Part shown: piece after piece, positions 8,317 through 17,127 of the stretch
How positions within the stretch are numbered: the stretch's first letter is position 1
Layout: each line of letters starts with the position of its first letter
NCBI GenBank assembly: GCA_027491255.1
Contig: JAIXWM010000083.1
Location: 31,456 to 95,455 of the forward strand
DNA length: 64,000 nt
Reading direction: 5' to 3'
Origin: Rubrivivax sp.
Lineage (GTDB): Bacteria > Pseudomonadota > Gammaproteobacteria > Burkholderiales > Burkholderiaceae_C
Notes under the pieces: model-generated
Told to the model about the DNA's origin: nothing
Seen by the model: only the letters and a program-made list of their open reading frames with translations
Databases searched by the model: none
Program-made: the position numbers and the translations under genes

Positions 8317-9432
8317 ATGAACGATGCTCCCGGCTCTCCCTTGACCTACGAACAGGCGGGTGTTCACTATGACGTGATCGACCCCCTGAAGGTGCAGGCG
8401 CAGCGGGCCGCGGCGAGCACCGGTGCACAGTTGCTGCACCATGGGTTCCAGGAGATCACGGCCTCCAGGGGCGAATCGGCCTACGTCGTCGATGTGGGTC
8501 CGTTCCTGATTGCCAGCATCGTCGAATGCCTGGGCAGCAAGGCACTGGTCGCCGACGAGATGCACCGCCTGACCGGCCGCACCTACTACGACGGGATTGC
8601 GCAGGACACGATCGCGATGGCCGTCAATGACCTCATCACGGTGGGGGCAACGCCGCTGGTCGTGCAGGCCTACTGGGCGGCCGGCGGCAGCGAGTGGTTC
8701 GTCGACTCGGTCCGGGCTCGAGCGCTCGTCGAGGGCTGGAAGCGCGCATGCCTGGCCTGCGGCGTCAGCTGGGGGGGCGGTGAAACGCCCGCGCTGGCCG
8801 GCATCGTCGAGCCGGGACGCATCGACCTGGCCGCCAGTTGCACCGGCATCGTCGCGCCCAAGACCAGGCTGTCGCTCGGCGACAAGCTGGCCGAGGGCGA
8901 CGCGATCGTCATGTTGTCCTCGAGCGGCATCCATGCCAACGGGCTGACGCTGGCTCGCAAGCTGGCCGAGCGCCTGCCGCAGGGCTACCTGAGCGAGATC
9001 GAGCCAGGCCTGACCTATGGGGAAGCACTGCTGGCGCCGACGACCTTGTACTCCCCGGTCACCGAGGCCCTGCACCGAGCAGGCGTCGGCCTGCACTATT
9101 GCGCCAACATCACTGGTCACGGCTGGCGCAAGCTGATGCGGCACCCCGCACCGTTCACCTACCGCATCGATTCGCTGCCCGCGGTACCGACGGTGCTGCG
9201 CCACATCCAACGGCACGCTGCACTCGACGCCGAACAGGCGTACAGCACGTTCAACATGGGGGCCGGCTTCGCTGTGTTCGTCAAGTTCGACGAAGCGTCC
9301 CGTGTGGTCGAGCTGGCGCGTTCACAAGGGGTGGATGCCATGATCGCCGGCCGCATCGAAGCGGGCCCGAAACAGGTCATCATCGAACCTCTGGGGCTGC
9401 GATTCGGGGCGGAGTCGCTGGCGTTGCGCTGA
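8317..9432 (+). CDS. Divergent PurM (AIR synthase)-family protein
   Basis: 371 aa with the PurM fold signatures DTIAMAVNDLITVGATPL and WGGGETPALAGI and the later GIHANGLTLARKL, NITGHGWRKLMR and TFNMGAGF. Canonical PurM makes aminoimidazole ribonucleotide in purine synthesis. Here the nucleotide/metal loop GTDGVGTK is replaced by IVECLGSK and the N-terminus differs, so it may be a paralogue with another ATP-dependent role. The family is clear, the reaction is not. It is divergent from dnaX (100 nt between starts) and is followed by the SRP RNA gene. Confidence 0.75.
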   Translation: MNDAPGSPLTYEQAGVHYDVIDPLKVQAQRAAASTGAQLLHHGFQEITASRGESAYVVDVGPFLIASIVECLGSKALVADEMHRLTGRTYYDGIAQDTIAMAVNDLITVGATPLVVQAYWAAGGSEWFVDSVRARALVEGWKRACLACGVSWGGGETPALAGIVEPGRIDLAASCTGIVAPKTRLSLGDKLAEGDAIVMLSSSGIHANGLTLARKLAERLPQGYLSEIEPGLTYGEALLAPTTLYSPVTEALHRAGVGLHYCANITGHGWRKLMRHPAPFTYRIDSLPAVPTVLRHIQRHAALDAEQAYSTFNMGAGFAVFVKFDEASRVVELARSQGVDAMIAGRIEAGPKQVIIEPLGLRFGAESLALR

Positions 9433-9504
9433 GGCCGGCGCGCAACCACCTCCTTCGGCTCAAGGCCGGTTCGGCGTCCGTCGTCACTGCCCGGGGGGAT
9501 CACC

Positions 9505-9510
9505 TAGAAT
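9505..9510 (+). promoter_or_regulatory. Candidate -10 element of the SRP RNA gene
   Basis: TAGAAT lies about 10 nt before the predicted RNA 5' end, the right distance for a stable-RNA promoter. The -35 region is not well matched. Confidence 0.45.
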
Positions 9511-9518
9511 CAACGGTG

Positions 9519-9610
9519 ACGGGCCTCCCCGCATGGAAGTGCGGCCAACCGGGTCAGGTGGGGAACCAAGCAGCCCTAACCGAGGCGACCAGTGCCGGGG
9601 GTAAGGCTCG
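9519..9610 (+). ncRNA. ffs: Signal recognition particle 4.5S RNA
   Basis: The conserved SRP domain IV is present: GGTCAGG, a GGAA tetraloop closed by TGG/CCA, then AAGCAGCC (about 9551-9576). The flanking arms GGGCCTCCCCGCA (from 9521) and TGCCGGGGGTAAGGCTC pair to form the long closing helix. The RNA binds Ffh to target membrane proteins co-translationally. Ends are estimated from the helix. Proximity to dnaX and recR recalls the scr-dnaX-yaaK-recR order of Bacillus, here with the RNA on the opposite strand. Confidence 0.93.
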
Positions 9611-11398
9611 TCACCATTCGTCTTCGCCGAGTGCCGGCAGCGTGGGATTGAGTCGCATCCAGGCTCGTGAAACGGGCTGTGTCAGGCCGTTCGGGACAAG
9701 AGCGTCGCGCAAGACCTTTGCCGTCAGACGCAGCCCACGGCTGTAACGACTGACGACGGCATTCAGTTCGGCCGCAGCCCGCTCGGGCGGCAATTGCAAG
9801 GCGTCGATGGCGTCATTGGCGCAACTGCCTGTTTGGCACAGCGCCTCCTCGTCTGTGCGCGGGGACGGGAAGATGCCGCCCTTGGCGGGCAGCCGCCTGA
9901 GCGCGCTCAGAGTGACCGCGTCCAGGCCCAGGTGGCGGCCCACGGCAACGCCCACGGAAGCGAGGTCCACGCCCAACACTGAAAACGCGGCCAAGTCTTC
10001 AGTCAGCGCCGATCGCGTCTCGTTGTGGTCGCCATCGCTGCTGCCGGGAGGGAACATAAGGACATGCACCTGCTGCGCTTGCTCCGCAAAATGGTATTGC
10101 AGGACGATACGCCCGACGTTCTGCAGCAATGCCACCATGTAAGCTGCCTCGGGATCGTAGCCCTGCGGCCGCAGCAAGCGCGCCACGCGCGCGGCGTTCC
10201 TGCACTGAACCAGGAGCGCCGCGAGGTCGTCCACGGCCTGACCCCTGAGGTTCCCCGGCCAGGGCTTCAGTGAAAGTGCGCTGCGGCGCACACCTTCCAA
10301 CCCCAGCATCGCGACGGCACGGTGCAAGGTCAGCACGCCTGCATATCCTGCCCTGCGCGTATCGCGCTGCTGTGCGGTGTTGACGACCCTAAGCAACTCA
10401 AGGGCCACCGCCACATCACCCAGCATCAGCTCGGACATCTCCCGCGTGGATTCCCCTTCGAGAAGACGCAGGTTCGCGAGCCGCTCGCGCGTATGCTCAG
10501 AGGCTGGCAACAAGCCATCGGTACGCACCTTTTCGACCATCATCCTGAAGGTGCTGTCGCCACCGTTGCTCTCGGCCTTCAGCCACCCGTCCAGGGCCAG
10601 CAACAGGCCACGCATGCTCCGGTAGCGGAAAGCCTCTTGTCGGTCGACCGCTCTCTGGACGATCGCGCGCAGCGGCTCGGCCACCGGCTGAGGAAAACTT
10701 GCCGGAAGCCTCAGGGGCTCGGCGCTCCCGCCCAAAATCCGCCCGGCCACCACTTCGGTGTCCTGCTCGTCCATCGGGGCGCGGCCGGTGGCCATCCAGA
10801 ACAAGAGCACACCCAAGGCGACCGCGTCGCTGCGGCTACCGGCCCGGGACACGGCGTTGCGCCATGCATCGACCTCGGACGGGGTGGTCAAGGCAGGTGG
10901 CGGCACGCTTGCGATCTCGAGACCTGCCAGCTTGACCTGACCTGCAGACGACACGAAGATCATATAGGGCTGTACGTCCCCATGGACGATTCCCGCCTCG
11001 TGGGCGGCTGCGAGCACCCGCGCCACCTGCGCCACTGCCGCGGCCCCTTCTCGCGGCGACAAGGCCCCGGTGGTGAGCCGGTTCAGCAGCGTATGACCCT
11101 CGACCTCGTAGGCAACGTAAGGGAACCGGTCGTGGGACCCGACCTCCACCGCGTAGGCCAGTCCGGCATGCCCCATCCGGGCCGCCCTGCGCGCGTTGGA
11201 CTCCCAGACGCGAACCGCCTCATCGCCGGTCATGGCCGCACGCGGCATGACCAGCAACAGTTCGCGGTCGCTTCGAGGATCGTGCACCCGCCAGGCCATC
11301 GTCCGCTGGCTGCGACCCACGAGCTCGCGCAGTTCAAAACGCCCCAGTCTGCGAACTGCGGCAGTGCCACCGGCGTTGGAGCGCTGACCCGATTCCAT
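9611..11398 (-). CDS. Pseudokinase-HDOD two-domain signalling protein
   Basis: 595 codons. Residues about 18-285 look like a Ser/Thr kinase domain (FELRELVGRSQRTMAWRVHD; VYAVEVGS region; catalytic-loop relic HGDVQPYMIF at 139-148). The beta3 Lys, the Asn of HxDxxxxN and the DFG motif are all absent (LLLVMP, YM, LAGL), so it is probably catalytically dead. Residues about 310-515 form an HDOD domain (TREMSELMLGDVAVALELLRVVNTA; LHRAVAMLGLEGVRR; ALLQNVGRIVLQYHF), a phosphodiesterase-like fold without metal ligands. The role is probably signalling. The start at 11398 is chosen because the protein-like sequence begins there; an upstream start at 11494 is possible. It is divergent from trxA. Confidence 0.8.
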   Translation of the reverse strand: MESGQRSNAGGTAAVRRLGRFELRELVGRSQRTMAWRVHDPRSDRELLLVMPRAAMTGDEAVRVWESNARRAARMGHAGLAYAVEVGSHDRFPYVAYEVEGHTLLNRLTTGALSPREGAAAVAQVARVLAAAHEAGIVHGDVQPYMIFVSSAGQVKLAGLEIASVPPPALTTPSEVDAWRNAVSRAGSRSDAVALGVLLFWMATGRAPMDEQDTEVVAGRILGGSAEPLRLPASFPQPVAEPLRAIVQRAVDRQEAFRYRSMRGLLLALDGWLKAESNGGDSTFRMMVEKVRTDGLLPASEHTRERLANLRLLEGESTREMSELMLGDVAVALELLRVVNTAQQRDTRRAGYAGVLTLHRAVAMLGLEGVRRSALSLKPWPGNLRGQAVDDLAALLVQCRNAARVARLLRPQGYDPEAAYMVALLQNVGRIVLQYHFAEQAQQVHVLMFPPGSSDGDHNETRSALTEDLAAFSVLGVDLASVGVAVGRHLGLDAVTLSALRRLPAKGGIFPSPRTDEEALCQTGSCANDAIDALQLPPERAAAELNAVVSRYSRGLRLTAKVLRDALVPNGLTQPVSRAWMRLNPTLPALGEDEW

Positions 11399-11646
11399 GA
11401 TTGACAAAGTCGCGTGACCAGTCTTCCGATGTGGAAGTCTTCGATACCGTTGAAGGATGTGCTGTTCCCTGCGGGCGCAGCCCTGTGGGAACATCCCGGC
11501 ACTCGAACGCCCACACGTTTGTTGATTGTCGCCCAGTTACAGCACGCTTTTCGGGCGAATAAAGGGCACCCTGTGTCACAATTTCCATCAATGTAGCCAT
11601 GGCCGGTCGCGGCATGGCCTTGTATGACCGGCCCGGTTCCATTCAC

Positions 11647-11976
11647 ATGAGCTCAGCACTGATCCGACACGTTTCTGACGATTCCTTCGAGCAGGATGTT
11701 CTCCAGGCCGATTCCGCGGTACTCGTGGATTTCTGGGCGGAGTGGTGCGGCCCGTGCAAGATGGTCGCCCCCATCCTCGACGAAATCGCCGGGCAGTACG
11801 ATGGGCGCCTCAACGTCGTCAAGATGAACGTCGACGACAACCAGCAGGTGCCTGCAAAGTTCGGCATCCGCGGCATCCCGACCTTGATGATCTTCAAGGC
11901 CGGAGAACTCGTTGCAACGAAGGTCGGCGCCCTCCCCAAAGCGCAGTTGACTGCGTTCATCGACAGCCACCTATAA
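11647..11976 (+). CDS. trxA: Thioredoxin 1
   Basis: 109 aa cytoplasmic disulfide reductase with the redox motif WCGPC in [12 protein letters not shown] and the cis-Pro loop [11 protein letters not shown]. The start [14 protein letters not shown] matches the family; longer in-frame starts upstream (11599, 11614) lack support. It lies upstream of rho, an arrangement conserved in proteobacteria. Confidence 0.97.
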   Translation: MSSALIRHVSDDSFEQDVLQADSAVLVDFWAEWCGPCKMVAPILDEIAGQYDGRLNVVKMNVDDNQQVPAKFGIRGIPTLMIFKAGELVATKVGALPKAQLTAFIDSHL

Positions 11977-11977
11977 T
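11947..11977 (+). promoter_or_regulatory. Candidate rho promoter inside the end of trxA
   Basis: TTGACT at 11947-11952 and TATAAT at 11972-11977, spaced 19 bp. This is the best sigma70-like pair seen in the window, though the spacer is long. It would give rho its own transcript with a leader of about 230 nt, independent of trxA. Confidence 0.55.
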
Positions 11978-11988
11978 CCTGTGCTCAG

Positions 11989-12005
11989 CGCAGGGCTTCC
12001 CTGCG
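11989..12005 (+). promoter_or_regulatory. Hairpin after trxA in the rho leader
   Basis: CGCAGGG, loop CTT, CCCTGCG: a perfect 7-bp stem followed by only two T residues. It could be a weak trxA terminator or a structure at the 5' end of the rho message. Confidence 0.4.
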
Positions 12006-12213
12006 TTGTCACACCCGCCGGGCCGCGCGTCGGTCCCGGCAAGTGAACTGCTTCATTGTGGGTTGAACCCCGACAAGACAAGGTCGGCGTGCCACCCTCA
12101 GCGCTGAGCGGTCGTACCTTCAAGCATCCCGCACGGCGCCGGCTATTTGGCGCGTGTGGCCGCATTCCGCGCGCGGCGCCGGCCAGACAAGGTCGTCATT
12201 CACTCAGTTCCCC

Positions 12214-13476
12214 ATGCACCTTTCCGAACTCAAAGCCCAGCACGTCTCCGAGCTCATCAAGATGGGCGAAGCCTTGGAGATCGACAACGTCAGTCGGCTG
12301 CGCAAGCAGGAGCTGATGTTCGCGATCATGAAGAAGCGCGCCAAGGCTGGCGAGCAGGTCTTCGGCGACGGGGTACTCGAAGTCCTGCCTGACGGCTTCG
12401 GATTCCTGCGCTCGCCCGACACGAGCTACATGGCCAGCACCGACGACATCTATCTGTCGCCAAGCCAAGTGCGGCGCTTCAACCTGCACACCGGCGACAT
12501 GATCGAAGGCGAGGTGCGGGTTCCCAAGGACGGCGAGCGCTACTTCGCGCTCGTCAAGGTGGACCGTGTCAACGGCCTGACGCCTGAGGAGAACAAGCAC
12601 AAGATCATGTTCGAGAACCTGACCCCACTGTTCCCGAAGGAACAGTTCAGGCTCGAGCGTGAGATCAAGAGCGAGGAAAACGTCACTGGCCGCATCATCG
12701 ATCTGGTCGCACCCATCGGCAAGGGACAGCGCGCGCTGCTGGTGGCCCAGCCCAAGACAGGCAAGACGATGATGATGCAGCACATCGCACACGCGCTGGC
12801 TGCGAACCACCCCGATGCGCACCTCATGGTGCTGCTGGTCGACGAGCGACCCGAAGAAGTGACCGAGATGCAGCGCACGGTGCGCGGCGAGGTCATCAGC
12901 TCGACCTTCGACGAGCCGGCAGCGCGCCATGTGCAGGTCGCCGAGATGGTGATCGAGCGTGCCAAGCGGCTGGTCGAACTGAGGAAGGACGTAGTCATCC
13001 TTCTGGACTCGATCACCCGTCTGGCGCGGGCCTACAACAACGTCCTGCCGTCGTCTGGCAAGGTGCTGACGGGTGGCGTAGACGCCAACGCGCTGCAGCG
13101 GCCCAAACGATTCTTCGGCGCCGCGCGCAACGTCGAGGAAGGCGGCTCGCTGACCATCATCGGCACCGCGCTGATCGACACCGGCAGCCGCATGGACGAG
13201 GTGATCTACGAGGAATTCAAGGGCACGGGCAACTGTGAAATCCACCTCGACCGCCGCATGGCCGAGAAGCGGGTCTACCCGTCGATCCTGATCAACAAGT
13301 CCGGAACCCGGCGCGAAGAACTGCTGCTCAAGCCCGAGATCCTGCAGAAGACCTGGATCCTGCGCAAACTGCTCTATCCCATGGACGAAATTGAAGCGAT
13401 GGAGTTCATGCTCGACAAGATGAAGGCGAGCAAGAACAACCTTGACTTCTTCGACATGATGCGCCGCGGTGGCTGA
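12214..13476 (+). CDS. rho: Transcription termination factor Rho
   Basis: Hexameric RNA helicase that ends transcription. 420 aa: N-terminal Rho_N helices, cold-shock RNA-binding fold ([16 protein letters not shown]), then a RecA-type ATPase with Walker A AQPKTGKT, Walker [10 protein letters not shown], the Q-loop region ([15 protein letters not shown]) and the C-terminal [11 protein letters not shown]. Essentially identical in length to the E. coli protein. The start [18 protein letters not shown] is conserved; no Shine-Dalgarno sequence precedes it. The 237-nt gap from trxA contains its probable promoter. Confidence 0.98.
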   Translation: MHLSELKAQHVSELIKMGEALEIDNVSRLRKQELMFAIMKKRAKAGEQVFGDGVLEVLPDGFGFLRSPDTSYMASTDDIYLSPSQVRRFNLHTGDMIEGEVRVPKDGERYFALVKVDRVNGLTPEENKHKIMFENLTPLFPKEQFRLEREIKSEENVTGRIIDLVAPIGKGQRALLVAQPKTGKTMMMQHIAHALAANHPDAHLMVLLVDERPEEVTEMQRTVRGEVISSTFDEPAARHVQVAEMVIERAKRLVELRKDVVILLDSITRLARAYNNVLPSSGKVLTGGVDANALQRPKRFFGAARNVEEGGSLTIIGTALIDTGSRMDEVIYEEFKGTGNCEIHLDRRMAEKRVYPSILINKSGTRREELLLKPEILQKTWILRKLLYPMDEIEAMEFMLDKMKASKNNLDFFDMMRRGG

Positions 13477-13603
13477 AGGTCTCTGCCGACACACGCGGTT
13501 CCAGCCATTGATGGCATTGGCGCGCTAGAATGCGCAGTTTTCGCAACCAGGCAAGTGCTTCGCTGTCAGCGGACGTGGCTGCCGACACCACAGCGAGGTC
13601 TCC

Positions 13604-13864
13604 ATGAAAGAAGGTATCCATCCCGCCTACCGCGACGTGTGCTTCGTGGATCTGTCCAACGGCTTCAAGTTCGTCACACGGTCCTGCCTGCAGACCCGCG
13701 AGACGATCAAGCTGGACGATGGCCGTGAGTTGCCGCTGATGAAGCTCGAGACCTCGAGCGAGTCCCACCCGTTCTACACCGGCACGCAGAAGAGCGTTGA
13801 CAGCCTCGGGGGTCGGGTCGAGAAGTTCCGCAACAAGTTTGCACGCGTCGGCTTGAAGAAGTAA
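13604..13864 (+). CDS. rpmE2: 50S ribosomal protein L31, type B
   Basis: 86 aa, [18 protein letters not shown]...[12 protein letters not shown], followed by a basic C-terminus. It lacks the paired zinc cysteines of type A L31, so it is the zinc-independent C- form. The ribosome site GAGGT lies 5 nt before the ATG. A strong terminator follows. Confidence 0.96.
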   Translation: MKEGIHPAYRDVCFVDLSNGFKFVTRSCLQTRETIKLDDGRELPLMKLETSSESHPFYTGTQKSVDSLGGRVEKFRNKFARVGLKK

Positions 13865-13881
13865 GCCGTGGGCGGACCATC

Positions 13882-13909
13882 AAAGGGCAGCACGCGCTGC
13901 CCTTTTTTC
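13882..13909 (+). terminator. Rho-independent terminator after rpmE2
   Basis: Stem AAAGGGCAGC, loop ACGC, stem GCTGCCCTTT, running into a tract of six T residues. Very clear. Confidence 0.95.
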
Positions 13910-14016
13910 TTGGCGCGAGCTGACACGAGCGGGCGACCCCTGCCGACACGCCGCGCAGGCGCCGGAGCATGCCTGGACTTCGGCATGGGCGGCGAATCGG
14001 GCGGGCTGGCGCGCAG

Positions 14017-15738
14017 ATGAGCATTCGGCCTGCGCTGGTGATGCAGCGCGCTGCCGCGCCGCTGCCGCGCGTGCTGCTGCTGCTGTTCTGTGCCTGCTGG
14101 GTTCTGCCCGGGACGTTCGGACGCGACCCCTGGCGTAACGCCGATGTCCAGGCCTATGGCGTGATGGCTGCCATGGCCGAGGGCCGAACCTCCTGGTGGA
14201 CCCCGACGCTCGGCTCGGTCCCCGTGGATGTCGCCCTGCTTCCGCATTGGCTGGGTGCCCTGTTCATCACGGCCGGCCAGGGTTGGCTGGACCCTGCCCT
14301 GGCAGCCCGGCTGCCCTTTGCCTTGCTGCTGGCGGGCACGCTGGCCAGCGTGTGGTGGTCCACCTTCCTGCTGGCGCAGACGGATGCTGCGCGCCCCCTG
14401 CCCTTGGCCTTCGGCGGCGAAGCGCTGCCGATGGACTATGCGCGCGCGCTGGCCGATGGGGCAGTGCTGGCAATGATCGCCACACTCGGTCTGTTGCAGT
14501 TGGGGCACGAGACGACACCAGAATTGGTCCAACTCGCGGCAAGCAGCCTCTTCCTGACAGCGCTGGCCAGTGCTGCGCGTGCTGTCCGTACATGGACTCG
14601 GGTGGCCGCTGTGTCCAGCCTGGTCGTGTTGGCCGCCAGCGGCGGGCCCACGATTGCCGTGGCTCTTGGCGCGGCCAGTTTTGTGGGCTGCCTCTTCAGC
14701 CGGGAAGCTGCCTGGCGACGGTTCGCACCGTGGGGCCTGCTGTCGGGCGCCGCCGCTGCAGCGCTGGCCTCGGCGTTGGAACTCTGGCGATGGCGCCTCG
14801 ATCCAGCCCTGGCCGTCGTAGAAGCCGACCTCATTCTCAGGCAGTGGCTGTGGTTCATGTGGCCCGCCTGGCTGCTCGTGCTGTGGACGCTCTGGCGCTG
14901 GCGTCGACACCTGACCGCGCCTCATGTCACGGCACCCTTGGCGCTGACCGCGACGGCGGCAGGCGCGAGCGTGTTGATGGGCGGCAATGACCGGGCGCTT
15001 CTGCTTGCACTGCCCGGCCTGGCTGTGCTCGCAGCCTTCGCACTGCCCACCCTGGCGCGCGGTGCGGCCGCCGCCATCGACTGGTTCTCGATCTGCTTCT
15101 TCACCACCACCGCACTGTTCATCTGGTTCATGTACGGCGCGATGCAGACGGGTTTCCCGGCCAAGCCGGCCGCCAACGTCGCGAAGCTGGCGGTCGATTT
15201 CGTTCCGCGCTTCGAGCCCTGGGCCTTCATGACCGCAGCGCTCGCCACACTCGCGTGGCTGGGGCTGGTGCGCTGGCGCACCGGCCGGCATCCGCATGCG
15301 CTCTGGAAGAGCATGGTGCTTCCGGCAGGCGGCGTCGCGCTGTGCTGGATCTTGCTGATGACCTTGTGGCTGCCCCTGCTCGACTACGCGCGCAGCGCAA
15401 GGCCGCTGGTGCAACGGGTGGCGGTGATCGTCGGTGACAGTCCCTGCATCGCAGGCATGAACTTCAGCGCCGCCGTCAGCGCCTCGTTCGAGATCTTCTG
15501 GGGCCGCCCGGTGGATGCGCGTCCGGCAGCGGCGCAGCAGACCACATGCCCGGTGCTCGTGCGCATCACGAGGGGGCCGGCCACGGATACGCCGGCGGGC
15601 TGGGAATTCCAGGGGTCCACGCGCCGCCCGACCGAGCGCAACGAGGTGGTTTCCGTCTACCGACGCACCACTTCCGGGGCCGCGCTCCCGGACCAGACCA
15701 ACTCACCAGACTCCCCCGCTCGCCGCCCGGGAAGTTGA
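14017..15738 (+). CDS. ArnT/PMT-like polytopic membrane glycosyltransferase (putative)
   Basis: 573 aa with about 11-12 hydrophobic segments and a C-terminal soluble part from about residue 480. The first periplasmic loop (TFGRDPWRNADVQAYGVMAAMAEG) resembles the Asp-containing loop of ArnT/PMT (GT83/GT39) lipid-linked sugar transferases. Substrate and acceptor are unknown. The start at 14017 is chosen because hydrophobic sequence begins shortly after; 14041 is an alternative. It ends head-on to glmM, 24 nt apart. Confidence 0.6.
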   Translation: MSIRPALVMQRAAAPLPRVLLLLFCACWVLPGTFGRDPWRNADVQAYGVMAAMAEGRTSWWTPTLGSVPVDVALLPHWLGALFITAGQGWLDPALAARLPFALLLAGTLASVWWSTFLLAQTDAARPLPLAFGGEALPMDYARALADGAVLAMIATLGLLQLGHETTPELVQLAASSLFLTALASAARAVRTWTRVAAVSSLVVLAASGGPTIAVALGAASFVGCLFSREAAWRRFAPWGLLSGAAAAALASALELWRWRLDPALAVVEADLILRQWLWFMWPAWLLVLWTLWRWRRHLTAPHVTAPLALTATAAGASVLMGGNDRALLLALPGLAVLAAFALPTLARGAAAAIDWFSICFFTTTALFIWFMYGAMQTGFPAKPAANVAKLAVDFVPRFEPWAFMTAALATLAWLGLVRWRTGRHPHALWKSMVLPAGGVALCWILLMTLWLPLLDYARSARPLVQRVAVIVGDSPCIAGMNFSAAVSASFEIFWGRPVDARPAAAQQTTCPVLVRITRGPATDTPAGWEFQGSTRRPTERNEVVSVYRRTTSGAALPDQTNSPDSPARRPGS

Positions 15739-15762
15739 AGGTCACCGCGCGAGATGGCGCGT

Positions 15763-17097
15763 TCAGTGCGACACGGCAGCGTCGGCCAGGCGCTGCGCGG
15801 CTTGACGCGCCACGACTTCCTCGGCAGCCTCGACCATCACGCGCAACACGGGCTCGGTTCCGGAGGCACGGATCAAGACCCGGCCCGTACCTGCCAGCGC
15901 CTTCTCCACCGCGGAAAGCTCGGCCGTCAGACTCGGATTGGCACGCCAGTCCGCCCCGGGTTCAAGACGCACATTGAGCAGCACCTGCGGAAACAGCAGG
16001 ACGTCCTGCAGCAATTCGGCGAGCGTGTGCCCGCTGCGCCGCACCGCCTGCAGCACCTGCAAGGCGCTGACGATGCCATCGCCGGTGGTGTGCCGGTCCA
16101 GTGCGATCAGATGGCCGGAACCTTCCCCTCCGAGCTTCCAGGCCCGGCGATGCAGTTCCTCGAGCACGTAGCGATCGCCCACCTTGGCCCGCACCAGCGC
16201 GAGGCCTCGACGCGCGAGTGCCTGCTCCACAGCCAGGTTGGTCATCAAGGTGCCGACCACACCCGGCACTGCCTCGCCCTGGACCAACCGGTCCATGGCC
16301 AGGACGTAGAGCAGCTCGTCACCGTTGTACAGACGACCTTGAGCGTCGACCAACTGCAGGCGATCGGCGTCGCCGTCCAGCGCGATGCCCTGATCGGCAC
16401 GCCTGGCCTTCACCTCGGCGGTCAGCGCCGCTGGTGCCGTCGCGCCGACGCCATCGTTGATGTTCAGACCATCGGGACTGCAGCCGATCGACGACACCGA
16501 CGCGCCGAGCTCGTGGAACACCGCCGGGGCCACCTGATAGGCAGCGCCATGCGCCGCATCGACCACCAGGTTCAGGCCCTTGAGGGACAGGTCCTGCGCG
16601 AACGTGGCCTTGCAGAACTCGATGTAGCGTCCTGCCGCGTCGCTGATTCGCCTGGCCTTGCCCAGGCGCGCCGAATGAACCCAGCGCGGCGCCTGACCAA
16701 GTGCGGCCTCCACCTGCAGTTCCCATTCGTCGGGCAGCTTTTCCCCGCGCGCCGAGAAGAACTTGACGCCGTTGTCGGGGTAGGCATTGTGCGAGGCGCT
16801 GATGACGATGCCCAGGTCCACCCGCAAAGCCCGAGCCAGGTAGGCGACACCTGGTGTGGGCAGGGGGCCGCTCAACAGCACGTCCACACCGGCGGAGACG
16901 AGGCCGGCCTCCAAGGCCGACTCGATCATGTAGCCGGAGATGCGGGTGTCCTTGCCGATCACCACCCGCGGTGTGTCGGTCCTACGCTTGAGGACCAGCC
17001 CGACCGCATGCCCGAGGCGGAGCATGAAGTCGGGGGTGATCGGTTCCTCACCGACCGTTCCGCGGATGCCGTCGGTGCCGAAGTACCTGCGCGTCAT
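15763..17097 (-). CDS. glmM: Phosphoglucosamine mutase
   Basis: Interconverts glucosamine-6-P and glucosamine-1-P for UDP-GlcNAc synthesis. 444 aa. The phospho-acceptor Ser102 is in [13 protein letters not shown], the metal loop is DGDADRLQ, and the sugar/phosphate loops ([18 protein letters not shown]) are intact. It starts 30 nt after ftsH. The gene usually found between them, folP, is missing. Confidence 0.97.
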   Translation of the reverse strand: MTRRYFGTDGIRGTVGEEPITPDFMLRLGHAVGLVLKRRTDTPRVVIGKDTRISGYMIESALEAGLVSAGVDVLLSGPLPTPGVAYLARALRVDLGIVISASHNAYPDNGVKFFSARGEKLPDEWELQVEAALGQAPRWVHSARLGKARRISDAAGRYIEFCKATFAQDLSLKGLNLVVDAAHGAAYQVAPAVFHELGASVSSIGCSPDGLNINDGVGATAPAALTAEVKARRADQGIALDGDADRLQLVDAQGRLYNGDELLYVLAMDRLVQGEAVPGVVGTLMTNLAVEQALARRGLALVRAKVGDRYVLEELHRRAWKLGGEGSGHLIALDRHTTGDGIVSALQVLQAVRRSGHTLAELLQDVLLFPQVLLNVRLEPGADWRANPSLTAELSAVEKALAGTGRVLIRASGTEPVLRVMVEAAEEVVARQAAQRLADAAVSH

Positions 17098-17127
17098 TCC
17101 TCAGCTGCGCGTGCGCCTGGAGGACGG

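Noticed and set aside
13508..13531. Promoter TTGATG/TAGAAT before rpmE2
   Set aside because: The spacer is only 12 bp, too short for a sigma70 promoter.
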